From: Gloeocapsa sp. PCC 7428
GTDB taxonomy: Bacteria; Cyanobacteriota; Cyanobacteriia; Cyanobacteriales; Chroococcidiopsidaceae
Assembly: GCF_000317555.1 (NCBI RefSeq)
Contig: NC_019745.1
Location: 2,232,001 to 2,296,000, forward strand
DNA: 64,000 nt
Direction of reading: 5' to 3'
Numbering within the stretch: position 1 is the stretch's first letter; every line of letters begins with the position of its first letter. The position numbers and the translations under genes are program-made. Of this stretch, positions 26,463 through 36,031 are shown piece by piece. Below the pieces are notes generated by a model. It worked only from the letters and a program-made list of their open reading frames with translations, did not search any database and was not told the origin of the DNA.

Positions 26463-27230
26463 CTAAAATTGATGAGGTAAACCATCCTGAAAGACGAGTA
26501 GTTCTCCTGGGTGAATCTGCGTCCAAACTTCGTTATCAGTCAGGGGAGTTGTGGCGATCACCGCAACGCGATCGCATGGTGTCGTTAATTTCTGAAAGTC
26601 TACTGTAATATCTTCATCGATTAAATGTGCCGCCGCAAACGGTGCTTGTCGGACAATGTAGCATAGCTTGGTTGAGCAGTAGGTGAAAAAGTGTTCGCCG
26701 TCAGAAAGTAGATAGTTAAAAATACCTTTGTCGGCAATCGATGCGGTGATGTCGCGCAACACAGGATATAGTTGTTTTAATGGAGGCTTGCCTGTAGGAA
26801 AGCTTTGTCGTAAAGTTTCGAGAATTAAGCAGAAGGCGCGTTCGCTATCAGTTTGACCTACGGGCTGGTAAAAAGTTGTCTGTGCGTGAAAATCTAAAAG
26901 ATTGCCATTGTGCGCAAATACCCAGTATCGTCCCCAGAGTTCGCGTTGAAATGGATGACAATTAACTAACGCAATTCCACCTTGAGTTGCTTTACGGATA
27001 TGTGCAATGACGTGTGTAGAGTGAATCGGATAGCGTCGTACTAAATTTGCAACGGGAGAGGCGATCGCAGGTTTAGCATCTAGAAAGATTCGACATCCCA
27101 AACTCTCAAAAAATGCAATTCCCCAACCGTCTTGATGTTCGTCGGTTCTTCCTCCCCGCGCCGAAAAGCCCTCAAACGAAAAACAAATATCTGTTGGAAC
27201 ATTGCAGTTCATTCCCAGCAGTTGACACAT
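26463..27230 (-). CDS. Class II glutamine amidotransferase (YafJ-like)
   Basis: A 255-residue Ntn-type amidotransferase. The N-terminal Cys2 (MCQLLGMNCN) becomes the nucleophile after Met removal. Further signatures are FSARGGRTDEHQDGWGIAFF, HVIAHIRKATQGG and FAHNGNLLDF, which bind glutamine and form the oxyanion hole. It lacks a fused synthase or sugar-isomerase domain, as in the stand-alone YafJ group, so the acceptor of the released ammonia is unknown. The gene is alone and divergent from the carotenoid desaturase-like gene; a long inverted repeat lies just beyond its stop and may end transcription. Confidence 0.9.
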   Translation of the reverse strand: MCQLLGMNCNVPTDICFSFEGFSARGGRTDEHQDGWGIAFFESLGCRIFLDAKPAIASPVANLVRRYPIHSTHVIAHIRKATQGGIALVNCHPFQRELWGRYWVFAHNGNLLDFHAQTTFYQPVGQTDSERAFCLILETLRQSFPTGKPPLKQLYPVLRDITASIADKGIFNYLLSDGEHFFTYCSTKLCYIVRQAPFAAAHLIDEDITVDFQKLTTPCDRVAVIATTPLTDNEVWTQIHPGELLVFQDGLPHQF

Positions 27231-27457
27231 GAGAGCTTAAGGATTTTGATTTGGTAATGGGTAATAGGTAAATGGTAATGGATAGCGAACAAAGGTTTTT
27301 ACCAATGATCAGTTACCAACCTCCAAGACAATTTTCTTTGTACCGATTGACAGAGATTGTACATTGATTTGTCGGCATTGCGATCGCCGCGTCGCTTGTA
27401 GATAAAGGCATAATAAGGAAAGATTAAAGATTGTTAAATTCCTGAGAGGAGTTGAGT

Positions 27458-29101
27458 ATGAGTCGCCAGCAGGCTATTGTGATCGGAGCCGGTATCGGTG
27501 GGTTAGCTATGGGAATTCGCCTGCAAAGCTTGGGATTCGACACTACCATTGTAGAAAAACTTGATAGTCCTGGTGGACGGGCGTACGTGCGTCATGCGGA
27601 TGGATTTACTTTTGATATGGGACCTACGGTGATCACAGTTCCCCATTTTATCGAAGAACTGTTTTCCCTCGAACGCGATCGCGCAGATCTCGCAACGCCA
27701 GATTTTCCAGATGAAATTGTTGATGAAAGTAAAAGAATTAAAACTGGTGTTTCTGGTGGTTCAAACACGAGTCGTTATGTCAAAATTGTGCCGATTCTGC
27801 CGTTTTATCGCATTTATTTCGACGATGGTTCTTTCTTCGACTACGATGGCGATCCAGTGCATACCCGCGAACAGATTCAGCGCTTGGGCGAACCTGGCGA
27901 TTTAGAAGGCTACGAACGGTTTCACCAAGATGCAAAAGCAATTTTTGATCGCGGCTTTTTAGAACTTGGTTACACGCACTTTGGCACAGTTGGATCGATG
28001 CTCAAAGTTGCTCCCGATCTGATGCGCTTGGATGCGGTGCGCAATCTCTTTAGCTTCAGTAGCAAGTATTTTAAAAGCGACAAGCTGCGACAAGTTTTTA
28101 GTTTTGAAACTTTGCTAGTTGGCGGAAATCCGCTATCTGTTCCCGCAATTTACGCGATGATTCACTTTGTCGAGAAAACCTGGGGTATTCATTTCGCGAT
28201 GGGTGGTACGGGCGCGCTTGTGAATGGCTTTGTGCGCAAATTTGAAGAACTCGGCGGCAAAATGCTTTATAATGCCGAAGTTACCCAGATTAATGTTACG
28301 CGCCAAGGACGCAAAAAAGTTGCGACAGGTATCACTTTAGCAGATGGTAGCGTATTAAATGCTGATTTGGTAGTATCTAACGGCGATTGGGCAAATACTT
28401 ACGGTAAATTAATTGACTCGAAATATCGACGGTGGAATAGTGACACCCGCATCAAACTCACTCAACAGTCGATGTCATTGTTTGTCATTTATTTTGGATT
28501 CAAAGCCGATGGGCGCGAAGCAGACAAACTGCGCCACCACACGATCATCCTTGGTCCACGCTATGAAGAACTTTTAAGAGATATCTTTGGACGTAAAATC
28601 TTAGCAGCAGATTTCTCACAATACTTACACGTTCCCACATTAACCGACCCATCGCTCGCTCCTCCTGGTCATCATGCGGCATATACTCTATTACCTGTAC
28701 CGCATAATGGTTCTAAATTAGATTGGCAGCAATTGGGAGAACCGCTGGCGGATACGGTTTTGAAGTTTATCGACGAACGCGGTTATTTACCAGGATTGAC
28801 TGAGCGTTTAGTACACAAAAGCTTTATTACGCCAGATTACTTCGAGCATACACTTAATTCATATGTAGGTAATGCTTTTGGTCCAGAACCTCGGTTGTAC
28901 CAGTCAGCGTTTTTCCGTCCGCACAATCGCAGCGAAGATATTGCGAATCTCTATCTTGTCGGTGCGGGGACGCAACCAGGGGCAGGAACTCCTAGCGTCA
29001 TGATGTCGGCTAAAATGACTGCACGCTTAATCGCACAAGATTTTAAAGTAGCAAATGAAATCGTTAATGCGCAGCCCGAACCAAAATTAACTTATCGATA
29101 G
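27458..29101 (+). CDS. CrtI-type phytoene desaturase / carotenoid oxidoreductase
   Basis: A 547-residue FAD-dependent amine-oxidase-fold enzyme. The dinucleotide motif [17 protein letters not shown] opens it, followed by [13 protein letters not shown] and [11 protein letters not shown]. The C-terminus carries the bacterial-type signature [20 protein letters not shown]. This is the CrtI/CrtN/CrtO-like group, not the plant-type CrtP/CrtQ desaturases that most cyanobacteria use. It may desaturate phytoene or modify a later carotenoid; sequence alone does not decide. The ATG at 27458 has GAGAGGAG about 7 nt upstream; a TTG 6 bp earlier is rejected. An intrinsic terminator follows at 29119-29162. 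Confidence 0.8.
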   Translation: MSRQQAIVIGAGIGGLAMGIRLQSLGFDTTIVEKLDSPGGRAYVRHADGFTFDMGPTVITVPHFIEELFSLERDRADLATPDFPDEIVDESKRIKTGVSGGSNTSRYVKIVPILPFYRIYFDDGSFFDYDGDPVHTREQIQRLGEPGDLEGYERFHQDAKAIFDRGFLELGYTHFGTVGSMLKVAPDLMRLDAVRNLFSFSSKYFKSDKLRQVFSFETLLVGGNPLSVPAIYAMIHFVEKTWGIHFAMGGTGALVNGFVRKFEELGGKMLYNAEVTQINVTRQGRKKVATGITLADGSVLNADLVVSNGDWANTYGKLIDSKYRRWNSDTRIKLTQQSMSLFVIYFGFKADGREADKLRHHTIILGPRYEELLRDIFGRKILAADFSQYLHVPTLTDPSLAPPGHHAAYTLLPVPHNGSKLDWQQLGEPLADTVLKFIDERGYLPGLTERLVHKSFITPDYFEHTLNSYVGNAFGPEPRLYQSAFFRPHNRSEDIANLYLVGAGTQPGAGTPSVMMSAKMTARLIAQDFKVANEIVNAQPEPKLTYR

Positions 29102-29118
29102 TTCGTGATTTAAGAAGT

Positions 29119-29162
29119 GCGATCGCTTTTCATTACACTTGAGAAGAAGCGATCGCTTTTTT
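29119..29162 (+). terminator. Intrinsic terminator built from two HIP1 palindromes
   Basis: GCGATCGCTT (29119-29128) pairs with AAGCGATCGC (29147-29156), followed by TTTTTT (29157-29162). It lies 18 bp after the CrtI-like gene. Each arm contains a complete GCGATCGC octamer. Confidence 0.75.
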
Positions 29163-29437
29163 CTGGCATTAGTCCTAGGATTTGATGTAATATGAGTGTC
29201 ACTCTACAACTTCCCCTAGTTCTCAAACTTACTAATATTCTTCCTGAATTTGTTTTAGATTTACAGCCAATTTTTGCCTAATCTAACGTAATTTGCTCTA
29301 ATAAGTAGCTGGGCATAATTAAACTATCACACTTTTTGAGGTCGGTAATGGTTGATTCTTAATAAGTATTTTTCCAATGAGCAATTACCAATTACTAACC
29401 TTTGAGATACGTTATATTTTTATCCACTTACTTACAG
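29163..29437. other. Intergenic region with a 29-codon frame
   Basis: A short frame at 29192-29281 (MSVTLQLPLVLKLTNILPEF) resembles the first residues of some Uma2 proteins and may be a gene remnant; it is too short to support. The rest is low-complexity spacer (CAATTACCAATTACTAACC near 29383-29401). Confidence 0.3.
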
Positions 29438-30223
29438 ATGTTTTTGTATTTATCAAAGCTATTACCTTTATTTTTCTACCCGCTAGGATTGGCGTGTATT
29501 CTCATCATATTTGCCTTAATAACGTTGTGGAAAAAACCGCGTCAAGCATCAACGGCGTTAACTATAGCCCTTGTCGTTTTGTTATTGGCGAGTAACGGCT
29601 GGGTTTCGCGATCTTTAGTGCGATCGCTCGAATTTCAAAATATTCCCCAGCAATTACCCAATGCTGACGCTATCGTCGTTTTAGGCGGTGCTACTAAACC
29701 TGCATTTCCGCCACGCCCTTCTGTAGACTTATCTGAAGAAAGCGATCGCATGTTTTATGCGGCACAGTTGTATCATCAAAAAAAAGCGCCTTTCGTAATT
29801 CTTAGCGGTGGGCGGATCGATTGGAGTGGTGCTGGTCCATCGGAATCTGCTGATATGGCAATTATTATGCAGCAGTTGGGCGTACCAGAATCGGCAATTA
29901 TTCAAGAACCAGACTCGCTCAACACCTACGAAAATGCAGTTAATGTCAAAAAAATTCTGCGATCGCGTCAGTTTAATCAAGTATTACTCGTCACTTCTGC
30001 AATGCATATGCCGCGATCGCTTGCCATCTTTAATAAACTAAAAATTTCAGCGATTCCCGCACCTACCGATTTTTTAGCAAGCGGTGATATGCAATATATC
30101 AGTAATTCTTCTGAAGCTGCACTGTTGAATTTACTACCAGAAGCCGAGCGATTGTATCAGTCTACTCGTGCTTTGAAAGAATATGTTGGTTTAGTCGTTT
30201 ATCGTTTACGCGGTTGGTTGTAA
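29438..30223 (+). CDS. YdcF/DUF218 family membrane-anchored protein
   Basis: A 261-residue protein starting MFLYLSKLLPLFFYPLG at the ATG at 29438; a TTG 36 bp earlier is less likely. Two hydrophobic segments in the first 60 residues anchor it in the inner membrane, with an outside catalytic-type domain. The DUF218 core is visible as ADAIVVLGGA, VILSGGR, the ESADMAIIMQQLGVP helix, and LLVTSAMHMPRS. The family includes YdcF and the SanA/ElyC envelope proteins; roles in cell-wall or exopolysaccharide metabolism are suggested for relatives. No substrate is known. It stands alone. Confidence 0.85.
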   Translation: MFLYLSKLLPLFFYPLGLACILIIFALITLWKKPRQASTALTIALVVLLLASNGWVSRSLVRSLEFQNIPQQLPNADAIVVLGGATKPAFPPRPSVDLSEESDRMFYAAQLYHQKKAPFVILSGGRIDWSGAGPSESADMAIIMQQLGVPESAIIQEPDSLNTYENAVNVKKILRSRQFNQVLLVTSAMHMPRSLAIFNKLKISAIPAPTDFLASGDMQYISNSSEAALLNLLPEAERLYQSTRALKEYVGLVVYRLRGWL

Positions 30224-30394
30224 GAAAGACGAAACTCTGAACCTCTGCTGTTAGTCTGCAAAGGCAGACTTTGCCTGGGTAGGCGCGACCGCTAGTCGCT
30301 AGCCAGAAAAGATTTGTCAATCAATCAGTTAGCTACTAAATTATGCATTTAGACACAAATTTCTCTTTGTCGCGATCGCTATAATTGCAGCAAG

Positions 30395-30643
30395 ATGACT
30401 TCTTTTGCTCAACTCATGGCTAACCAGTTTCATTACATCATCCCCCTGCTGCCACCGGAAACACAGGAGATTTTTGCAACTTACCAAGCAACACGCCAAT
30501 TTTATCACGAAGTCCAAATACGTACAGAGTTGCAACAATATTGTGATTGGTATTTTACCACAGCCGAATGCCATAGACAAGAATTAGAGCAAATGCGTAG
30601 TGAAATCAATATTTTTAGTTGGTTTCGTCGGGCAAGGAGTTAG
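30395..30643 (+). CDS. Small hypothetical protein (82 residues)
   Basis: The frame starts MTSFAQLMANQFHYIIPLLP and ends EINIFSWFRRARS. It is rich in Gln, Tyr and Phe and predicted mostly helical, with no signal peptide. A TATAAT at 30380-30385 lies too close to the ATG to be a conventional promoter. Composition looks protein-like and I see no better frame on either strand, but I do not recognise the family. Just upstream (30246-30303) is a fragment of a repeat with AGTCTGCAAAGGCAGACTTTGCC, here split as AGTCTGC, AAAGGCAGACTTTGCC. Confidence 0.45.
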   Translation: MTSFAQLMANQFHYIIPLLPPETQEIFATYQATRQFYHEVQIRTELQQYCDWYFTTAECHRQELEQMRSEINIFSWFRRARS

Positions 30644-30682
30644 ATAACAAATCATCTCCATCGCCCTTAGCCAAGATCCAAA

Positions 30683-30907
30683 CTATGATAAAACCTCAAT
30701 TTCAGTTTCGCGCAGATGAGCTTTGAACTTTTTAGTAAACTGAACTTGAATTGGCAAATTAGCGCTGATTGGTTTGCCTTGCCATTCATTAGCAAAACTC
30801 ACAATCTCGCCTTCTAAGCCTTTGATATCAAAAGGTTCACCGCGATGTTCGGGATGATGGTAAACAATGACTGATTCTTTAACGCGGACGCGATCGCCAA
30901 CTTTCAT
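30683..30907 (-). CDS. ftrV: Ferredoxin-thioredoxin reductase variable (alpha) subunit
   Basis: FtrV is the small non-catalytic subunit that stabilises the [4Fe-4S] catalytic subunit FtrC, passing electrons from ferredoxin to thioredoxins in light-dependent redox regulation. The 74-residue product starts MKVGDRVRVKESVIVYHHPE and has the SH3-like barrel signature GLEGEIVSF, ANLPIQVQF and KAHLRETEIEVL. The longer frame to 30949 adds 14 residues not seen in the family, so the ATG ending at 30907 is chosen. ftrC is not adjacent, as is common in cyanobacteria. Confidence 0.92.
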   Translation of the reverse strand: MKVGDRVRVKESVIVYHHPEHRGEPFDIKGLEGEIVSFANEWQGKPISANLPIQVQFTKKFKAHLRETEIEVLS

Positions 30908-31275
30908 AGACTTGTAATTAGAGTGTTTCCCTCTCAAGAAGCAATGCAAAATTATTCAATACAATTGCTTATTCCAGACAACCTCTTTATCTTTGCATAA
31001 GATTGTCCCTTGTTATACACATTAAGCCATAAATGAGGGGTCAGAGGTCAGGGATCAGGGAGTTGAAGTGCGGTACTGCGTGAGCTTAAAAAACTTTTAA
31101 ATTCAATTAAACTTACTCCTGATTAGACGAAGCATGGGCTAGATTGGTATTAATGATACAGTCTGAGGTCATTATCTCTTGCTAGCGCATTCTATAATGG
31201 CAGCGTGTCTAGAAGCAGATCAAGCCACTTCTTATATCAGTAGATTACTGTGCACTTAGCTATTTAAACACCAAG
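30908..31275. other. Intergenic region between divergent ftrV and nfeD genes
   Basis: It should hold both promoters. It contains low-complexity wording typical of the genome (GGGTCAGAGGTCAGGGATCA near 31039-31058). I see no gene or terminator. Confidence 0.4.
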
Positions 31276-31701
31276 ATGCCGATAAACGTCACGCTATTAT
31301 GGTTAATAGCAGGGGCAATTCTCTGTTTGATGGAACTAGTGCTACCAACGGCGTTTGTCGCTTTTATGATGGGGCTTAGTGCCTTTGTTGTGGCAATAGT
31401 ATCATTAATCGTTCCCCAATTGAGCTTGCAAGCTTTCTTGTGGCTAGGGCTATCAGCGGCTTTGATCTTACTGTCGCGCCGTTTATTGATACCCAAGCGC
31501 AAAAAACTACAAGAGGCATTTATTGCTGAGACATTAACTGAAATTCCCGCTGGTAGAGATGGGAGAGTTATTTATGAAGGAAATTCTTGGCGGGCGCGGT
31601 GTGAGGATCGGCATTTAGCGATCGCGCCTTCTCAAAAAGTCTATGTTGTCCGCCGTGAAGGTACGACTTTGATTGTTGTACCAGAAGATCTGTTGCATTG
31701 A
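31276..31701 (+). CDS. NfeD family membrane protein
   Basis: A 141-residue protein. Three hydrophobic segments occupy about residues 6-25, 27-48 and 52-66. The C-terminal part (about 85-141) is the OB-fold NfeD domain, with AGRDGRVIYEGNSWRARC and VYVVRREGTTLIV. Short NfeD proteins pair with SPFH/stomatin-like proteins, and the next gene encodes one, so the two probably act together in membrane microdomains. The 174-bp gap may hold a separate promoter. Confidence 0.88.
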   Translation: MPINVTLLWLIAGAILCLMELVLPTAFVAFMMGLSAFVVAIVSLIVPQLSLQAFLWLGLSAALILLSRRLLIPKRKKLQEAFIAETLTEIPAGRDGRVIYEGNSWRARCEDRHLAIAPSQKVYVVRREGTTLIVVPEDLLH

Positions 31702-31875
31702 AAGGGGTGAGGGGCGAGGAGTGAGGGGTGAGTGAATGGCAGAATTTACAGCTTTCACTATGTGTTAGAACAGATTTTGCAACAGTAGTGTTTCTCGCTT
31801 TCTATCTCATTGCAAACTATTTAAAAACTGCCTCTATCTCCCAAATTAGTAGCTTTAGCATCAACAGAAAAGAAC

Positions 31876-32859
31876 ATGAATGAATTATTTTTGCTTGTCG
31901 CCTTAGCGCTGGGTGGTTCTGCTTTAGCAGGTTCGGTGAAAGTTATCAATCAAGGTAACGAAGCGTTGGTAGAAAGACTCGGTAGTTATAATAAAAAGCT
32001 CGAACCTGGATTGAACTTTGTTTTTCCCTTCGTCGATAAAGTTGTTTTTCGCGAAACAATTCGAGAAAAAGTGCTTGACATCCCACCACAAAAGTGCATT
32101 ACGCGCGATAACGTCTCCATTGAAGTTGATGCGGTTGTGTACTGGCGGATTGTTGATATGGAGAAAGCTTGGTACAGAGTAGAAAATCTCCAATCAGCGA
32201 TGGTGAATTTGGTTTTAACGCAAATTCGTTCAGAAATGGGTAGATTAGAGCTAGATGAAACGTTTACGGCTCGCGCTCAAATCAATGAAATATTATTACG
32301 CGATTTAGATATTGCCACAGATCCTTGGGGAGTCAAAGTTACGCGAGTAGAATTGCGAGATATTATTCCTTCGCTTGCGGTTCAAGAATCGATGGAATTG
32401 CAAATGTCTGCTGAACGACGCAAACGGGCGGCAATATTGACATCCGAAGGCGAGCGCGAATCGGCGGTGAATAGCGCTAAAGGTAGAGCCGAAGCCCAAA
32501 TCCTGGAAGCGGAAGCGCAACAAAAAGCAACGATTCTCCAAGCGGAAGCGCACCAAAAAACAATTGTTCTACACGCTCAAGCCGAACGTCAACAGCAAGT
32601 TCTCAAAGCCCAAGCAACCGCAGAAGCTTTACAAATCATCACGAAAACGCTGCAAACGAGTCCTGAGGCGCGAGAAGCGCTGCAATTTTTAATTGCACAG
32701 AATTATCTCGACATGGGAACAAAAATCGGTAGTAGCGACAGTAGTAAAGTGATGTTTATGGACCCGCGTAGTATCCCTGCAACGATCGAAGGAATGCGTT
32801 CGATTGTGTCTGATGGTTCTAATAACTTACCGCAGGTGAATGGCGATCGCATTAACTAA
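31876..32859 (+). CDS. SPFH/band 7 (stomatin-like, QmcA-type) protein
   Basis: A 327-residue protein with an N-terminal hydrophobic anchor ([15 protein letters not shown]) and a band 7 domain running from [21 protein letters not shown] through [17 protein letters not shown] long Ala/Glu/Gln-rich coiled coil (about 180-255) follows, with repeated [18 protein letters not shown]-like units. This is the slipin/paraslipin architecture: membrane-bound ring-forming scaffolds that regulate proteases or organise microdomains. Its NfeD partner lies upstream. No enzymatic residues are expected. Confidence 0.9.
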   Translation: MNELFLLVALALGGSALAGSVKVINQGNEALVERLGSYNKKLEPGLNFVFPFVDKVVFRETIREKVLDIPPQKCITRDNVSIEVDAVVYWRIVDMEKAWYRVENLQSAMVNLVLTQIRSEMGRLELDETFTARAQINEILLRDLDIATDPWGVKVTRVELRDIIPSLAVQESMELQMSAERRKRAAILTSEGERESAVNSAKGRAEAQILEAEAQQKATILQAEAHQKTIVLHAQAERQQQVLKAQATAEALQIITKTLQTSPEAREALQFLIAQNYLDMGTKIGSSDSSKVMFMDPRSIPATIEGMRSIVSDGSNNLPQVNGDRIN

Positions 32860-32921
32860 ATAGAGCCGAGGAGCGAGTCAAAGAGTGACTAGTAGTTAGT
32901 ATTTAGTGGATAGTAGAAGAG

Positions 32922-33090
32922 TAGACCTCCTGCGTGAAGCGAATCGCGAATAAATTCGCTAGCTAAATAAAACAGAGTCCACCGACCTAGTCTTATCCGT
33001 AAAAATCTTGTTTTAGTGTACGAAGGTACACTTTGCTTGGATAGCCCTGAAGGAAGTCGGAGGGCGTCTGTGATTCATGCAGGAGGTCTA
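32922..33090. repeat. 169-bp MITE-like element with 17-bp terminal inverted repeats
   Basis: The ends are TAGACCTCCTGCGTGAA (32922-32938) and TTCATGCAGGAGGTCTA (33074-33090), matching at 16 of 17 positions when inverted. Inside are GCGAATAAATTCGC and GTGTACGAAGGTACAC hairpins. No ORF is present. Related internal sequence, but not the ends, occurs at about 57765-57900. No clear target duplication is seen. Confidence 0.75.
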
Positions 33091-33176
33091 GTTGCTAGTG
33101 ACTAGCGATCAAGTGGAAAATATTTATACATAGTATTTCTCCTCTGCCCCTCTGCTTCCTCTGCCCCTGAAGCTTC

Positions 33177-33590
33177 CTACTCAGCACCTACACCCGCAGC
33201 TTGGGCCATCTGACATTGATTACATAGCCCGAAAAACTCTAAGGTGTGGTAGAAGATTTTGAACTGGTGGGCTTGGTGCAATTGAGTTTCTAGATCGTGT
33301 ACAGGGCATTGATTGATAGCAATCGATCTGCCACACTGCAAACAAGTCAAATGGTGCTTATCTTGCTGCACTGAACTATACAGCGATTCTCCAGAAGCCA
33401 GTGTCCGCACTTGCACTACGCCTTCAAGTTTTAAGGCTTCTAAGGCTCGATATACTGTCGCTAGCCCTACGCTTTGGTTGCGATTGCGTAACTCTACATA
33501 AATATCTTGAGCAGAAATTGCTTTGTTGATGCTTTTGAGCAATTTTAGGATTCGCTCCTGACTGCGAGTGCGTTCGGCTTTCATATACAC
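33177..33590 (-). CDS. zur: Fur-family metalloregulator, probably Zur (FurB)
   Basis: A 137-residue Fur-family repressor. The winged-helix part reads RTRSQERILKLLKSINKAISAQDIYVELRNR and LATVYRALEALKLEG. The metal-binding part has HHLTCLQCGRS and GLCNQCQ, giving two CxxC pairs for the structural zinc site, with His residues between them (HQFKIFYHTLEFF). The wording QSVGLATVYRALEALKLEG and ESLYSSVQQDKHHL is closest to my memory of the cyanobacterial Zur/FurB group, which represses zinc uptake; a Fur/PerR assignment is less likely but possible. Start could be the first or the third codon. No partner transporter genes are adjacent. Confidence 0.75.
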   Translation of the reverse strand: MYMKAERTRSQERILKLLKSINKAISAQDIYVELRNRNQSVGLATVYRALEALKLEGVVQVRTLASGESLYSSVQQDKHHLTCLQCGRSIAINQCPVHDLETQLHQAHQFKIFYHTLEFFGLCNQCQMAQAAGVGAE

Positions 33591-33800
33591 TTACGGCATT
33601 TTTCCTATCTAAAAATCAAACTTGGAGATTTTCATAAGCTAGCTCAAACCGATACGCGAGTCATAACTATACTTTACTAAAAGTATAGACGCACTTAGCA
33701 ACTCGGCAATTCAGTCATCAGCTGCTGAGTTTTAACATCAGAAATAGAACGAAGACGGTAGGATCATCTGTTGTGGCATTGATTCAAGAAAAACAAAGCG

Positions 33801-34070
33801 ATGCGAAAATATCAGGCTCATATCTATGTTACTCTGCGACCCTCAGTTCTCGATCCTGCTGGCACAGCTGTCGTGTCTGGTTTACAGCATATGGGCTACG
33901 ATACGGTTGAGCAGGTACGAATTGGCAAGTATATTGAACTTAGTTTAAGCGCCCAGGATGAGGATAGCGCGCGGCAGCAGTTAAATATTATTTGCGATCA
34001 GTTACTCGCTAACCCTGTCATTGAAAACTATCGCTTTGATTTAGTTGAACGAGAGGAAGTGTCAGCGTGA
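33801..34070 (+). CDS. purS: Phosphoribosylformylglycinamidine synthase subunit PurS
   Basis: PurS is the small structural subunit that joins PurL and PurQ in the fourth step of purine synthesis. The 89-residue sequence is canonical: [38 protein letters not shown] and [16 protein letters not shown]. Its stop overlaps the purQ start by 4 bp (GTGA), so the two are translationally coupled. Confidence 0.95.
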   Translation: MRKYQAHIYVTLRPSVLDPAGTAVVSGLQHMGYDTVEQVRIGKYIELSLSAQDEDSARQQLNIICDQLLANPVIENYRFDLVEREEVSA

Positions 34071-34744
34071 AATTTGGAATTGTCGTGTTTCCAGGGTCAA
34101 ATTGCGATCGCGATGTTGCGTATGTTACGCGCGATTTGTTGCAGCAGCCAACGCGGATGATATGGCACGAAGAAACGGATATTAGCGATCTTGACGTCGT
34201 AATTATTCCTGGTGGCTTTAGTTATGGCGATTATCTTCGCTGTGGTGCGATCGCGCGTTTTTCACCGGTGATGCAACAAGTTGTCAAACACGCCGAGCAA
34301 GGTAAGTTTGTTTTAGGAATTTGCAACGGTTTTCAAGTATTAACTGAAGCAGGATTATTGCCTGGTGCGCTGATTCGCAATCGCGATTTGCATTTTATTT
34401 GCGATCGCGTTCCGCTCAAAGTCGAGCGTACTGATCTACCGTGGACGCAAAGCTATACACAAGGAGAAATTATTACTCTACCGCTCGCGCACGGCGAAGG
34501 TCAATTTTATGCTAATGAAGACACTATAAAACAACTCGAAGACAATAATCAAGTCATCTTTCGCTACTACGGTGACAATCCGAATGGCTCAATCAACAAC
34601 ATTGCAGGTATTTGCAACGCTAAGGGTAACGTCATCGGCATGATGCCACACCCCGAACGCGCCTCTGATCCTGTACTAGGTAATACTGACGGTTTAGGAC
34701 TATTTAAGGGAATAGGAATGAGTGAAAAAGTGGCTAGTAGTTAG
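34067..34744 (+). CDS. purQ: Phosphoribosylformylglycinamidine synthase subunit PurQ
   Basis: PurQ is the class I glutaminase subunit that feeds ammonia to PurL, converting FGAR to FGAM. The 225-residue protein starts with GTG. It contains [14 protein letters not shown], the Gly-rich [13 protein letters not shown], the nucleophile elbow [13 protein letters not shown], and the C-terminal [10 protein letters not shown] that supplies the His-Glu of the catalytic triad. It forms an operon with purS; purL is not in the window. Confidence 0.96.
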   Translation: MKFGIVVFPGSNCDRDVAYVTRDLLQQPTRMIWHEETDISDLDVVIIPGGFSYGDYLRCGAIARFSPVMQQVVKHAEQGKFVLGICNGFQVLTEAGLLPGALIRNRDLHFICDRVPLKVERTDLPWTQSYTQGEIITLPLAHGEGQFYANEDTIKQLEDNNQVIFRYYGDNPNGSINNIAGICNAKGNVIGMMPHPERASDPVLGNTDGLGLFKGIGMSEKVASS

Positions 34745-34798
34745 TGGTGAGTGATGAGTTTTGAGTTATGTAATTTCTTCCTCCGCTCTTGAAGCTTC

Positions 34799-35236
34799 CT
34801 ACGACGCTGGAGTATCGCCAATTGAACCATAATCCGAACTGCCGAAAACTGCTTCAGGATAACGGTAATACTTGTATTCCATTAAGTTGTAAAACGGATC
34901 TTCTAAGAAGAACGTGCGGTGTTCTAAAGGTGAGTCGGGAAAACGATGTTTAGCTTCTTCGCGGAAGACTAATTTTTTTTCGCGTGCTCTTTCTAACAAA
35001 TCTTTCCAGTCGTTTTCTGAGGTGAAAATAATGCCAAAATGCCTCGGATAAATACCTTTTTGGGGAGATACAGGCTCTTTCGTTAAGTGGGCAACTAACT
35101 GATGACCGTATAAATTGAGGATTAACGCGTGCTTATTTTCACGACCAGGGGTACACCCTAAACCATCAACATAATATGCTTTTGCTTGGGCAATATCGGT
35201 GACGGGAAAGGCAAGATGAAATAAAGTTTGGTTCAT
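34799..35236 (-). CDS. VOC superfamily protein (glyoxalase/dioxygenase-like)
   Basis: A 145-residue protein with paired beta-alpha-beta-beta-beta modules. It begins FHLAFPVTDIAQAKAYYVDGLGCTPGR, has RHFGIIF in the centre, and ends with FFLEDPFYNLMEYKYY. His near the start, His in the middle and Glu in NLMEYK are the likely metal ligands of this fold. Substrate is unknown; relatives include glyoxalase I, dioxygenases and resistance proteins. It diverges from the DUF92 gene. Confidence 0.85.
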   Translation of the reverse strand: MNQTLFHLAFPVTDIAQAKAYYVDGLGCTPGRENKHALILNLYGHQLVAHLTKEPVSPQKGIYPRHFGIIFTSENDWKDLLERAREKKLVFREEAKHRFPDSPLEHRTFFLEDPFYNLMEYKYYRYPEAVFGSSDYGSIGDTPAS

Positions 35237-35263
35237 GGCACGTGTATCAGAGAGGCAAAGTAG

Positions 35264-36031
35264 ATGCTATATACTTATTCGCTCAATTCCTGGCTCGTTG
35301 CAGTGGGTTTAAACACACTTTTGCTAGCGATCGCATGGATTGTACCAAAAAAGTTGTTAACGCCTGCGGGATTGTTTCATGCGTGGGTACTCGGCGTTCT
35401 CATCTGGGGAACTTTGAGTTGGCAAGGCTACGTTGTGGTGATGTTTTATTTTCTTGTCGGTTCGGCGGTGACGCGCCTGGGTATGGCGCAAAAAGAAGCC
35501 GCAGGAATTGCCGAAAAGCGATCCGGTGCGCGAGGACCTGAAAATGTTTGGGGTTCGGCTTTAACTGGTACATTATGTGCATTAGGAACCTTAGTCGTTT
35601 CTGCGTCAAAAGGAGATCGATTCATTGCATCGCTTCTGTTACTCGGCTACGTTGCAAGTTTTAGTACTAAACTTTCTGATACCTGTGCAAGTGAAGTCGG
35701 GAAAGCTTACGGTAAACGAACATTTTTGATTACGAATCTTCAGCCTGTACCGCGTGGAACGGAAGGCGCAGTATCTTTAGAAGGAACGTTAGCAGGCGTA
35801 GTTGCTTCGGGTGCGATCGCTTTTGTTGGTTGGGGTGTCGGCTTAATTGATTTACTCGGCGTTTTATTGTGTATTATGGCTGCGTTTATCGCCACGAATC
35901 TAGAAAGCGTGATTGGCGCAACATTACAAAACAAGTTTGACTGGCTAACGAATGAATTAGTCAATGTTTTAAATACGTTCATTGGTGCGATCGCAGCTAT
36001 TTTACTCGCACTGCTATGGCATCAAGTATGA
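35264..36031 (+). CDS. DUF92 / TIGR00297 family membrane protein (VTE6-like phytyl-phosphate kinase candidate)
   Basis: A 255-residue polytopic membrane protein with about six hydrophobic segments. Family signatures are GLFHAWVLGVLIWG, AEKRSGARGPENVWGSA, SFSTKLSDTCASEVGKAYGKRTFLIT and VPRGTEGAVSLEGTLAG. In Synechocystis and plants, members phosphorylate phytyl phosphate, recycling phytol from chlorophyll into tocopherol and phylloquinone; I infer the same role here. It overlaps the convergent FAD oxidoreductase gene by 10 bp at the 3' end. Confidence 0.85.
   Translation: MLYTYSLNSWLVAVGLNTLLLAIAWIVPKKLLTPAGLFHAWVLGVLIWGTLSWQGYVVVMFYFLVGSAVTRLGMAQKEAAGIAEKRSGARGPENVWGSALTGTLCALGTLVVSASKGDRFIASLLLLGYVASFSTKLSDTCASEVGKAYGKRTFLITNLQPVPRGTEGAVSLEGTLAGVVASGAIAFVGWGVGLIDLLGVLLCIMAAFIATNLESVIGATLQNKFDWLTNELVNVLNTFIGAIAAILLALLWHQV

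Noticed and set aside
29192-29281. 29-codon frame resembling a Uma2 N-terminus
   Set aside because: Too short and without further similarity downstream; kept only as a remark in the spacer entry.
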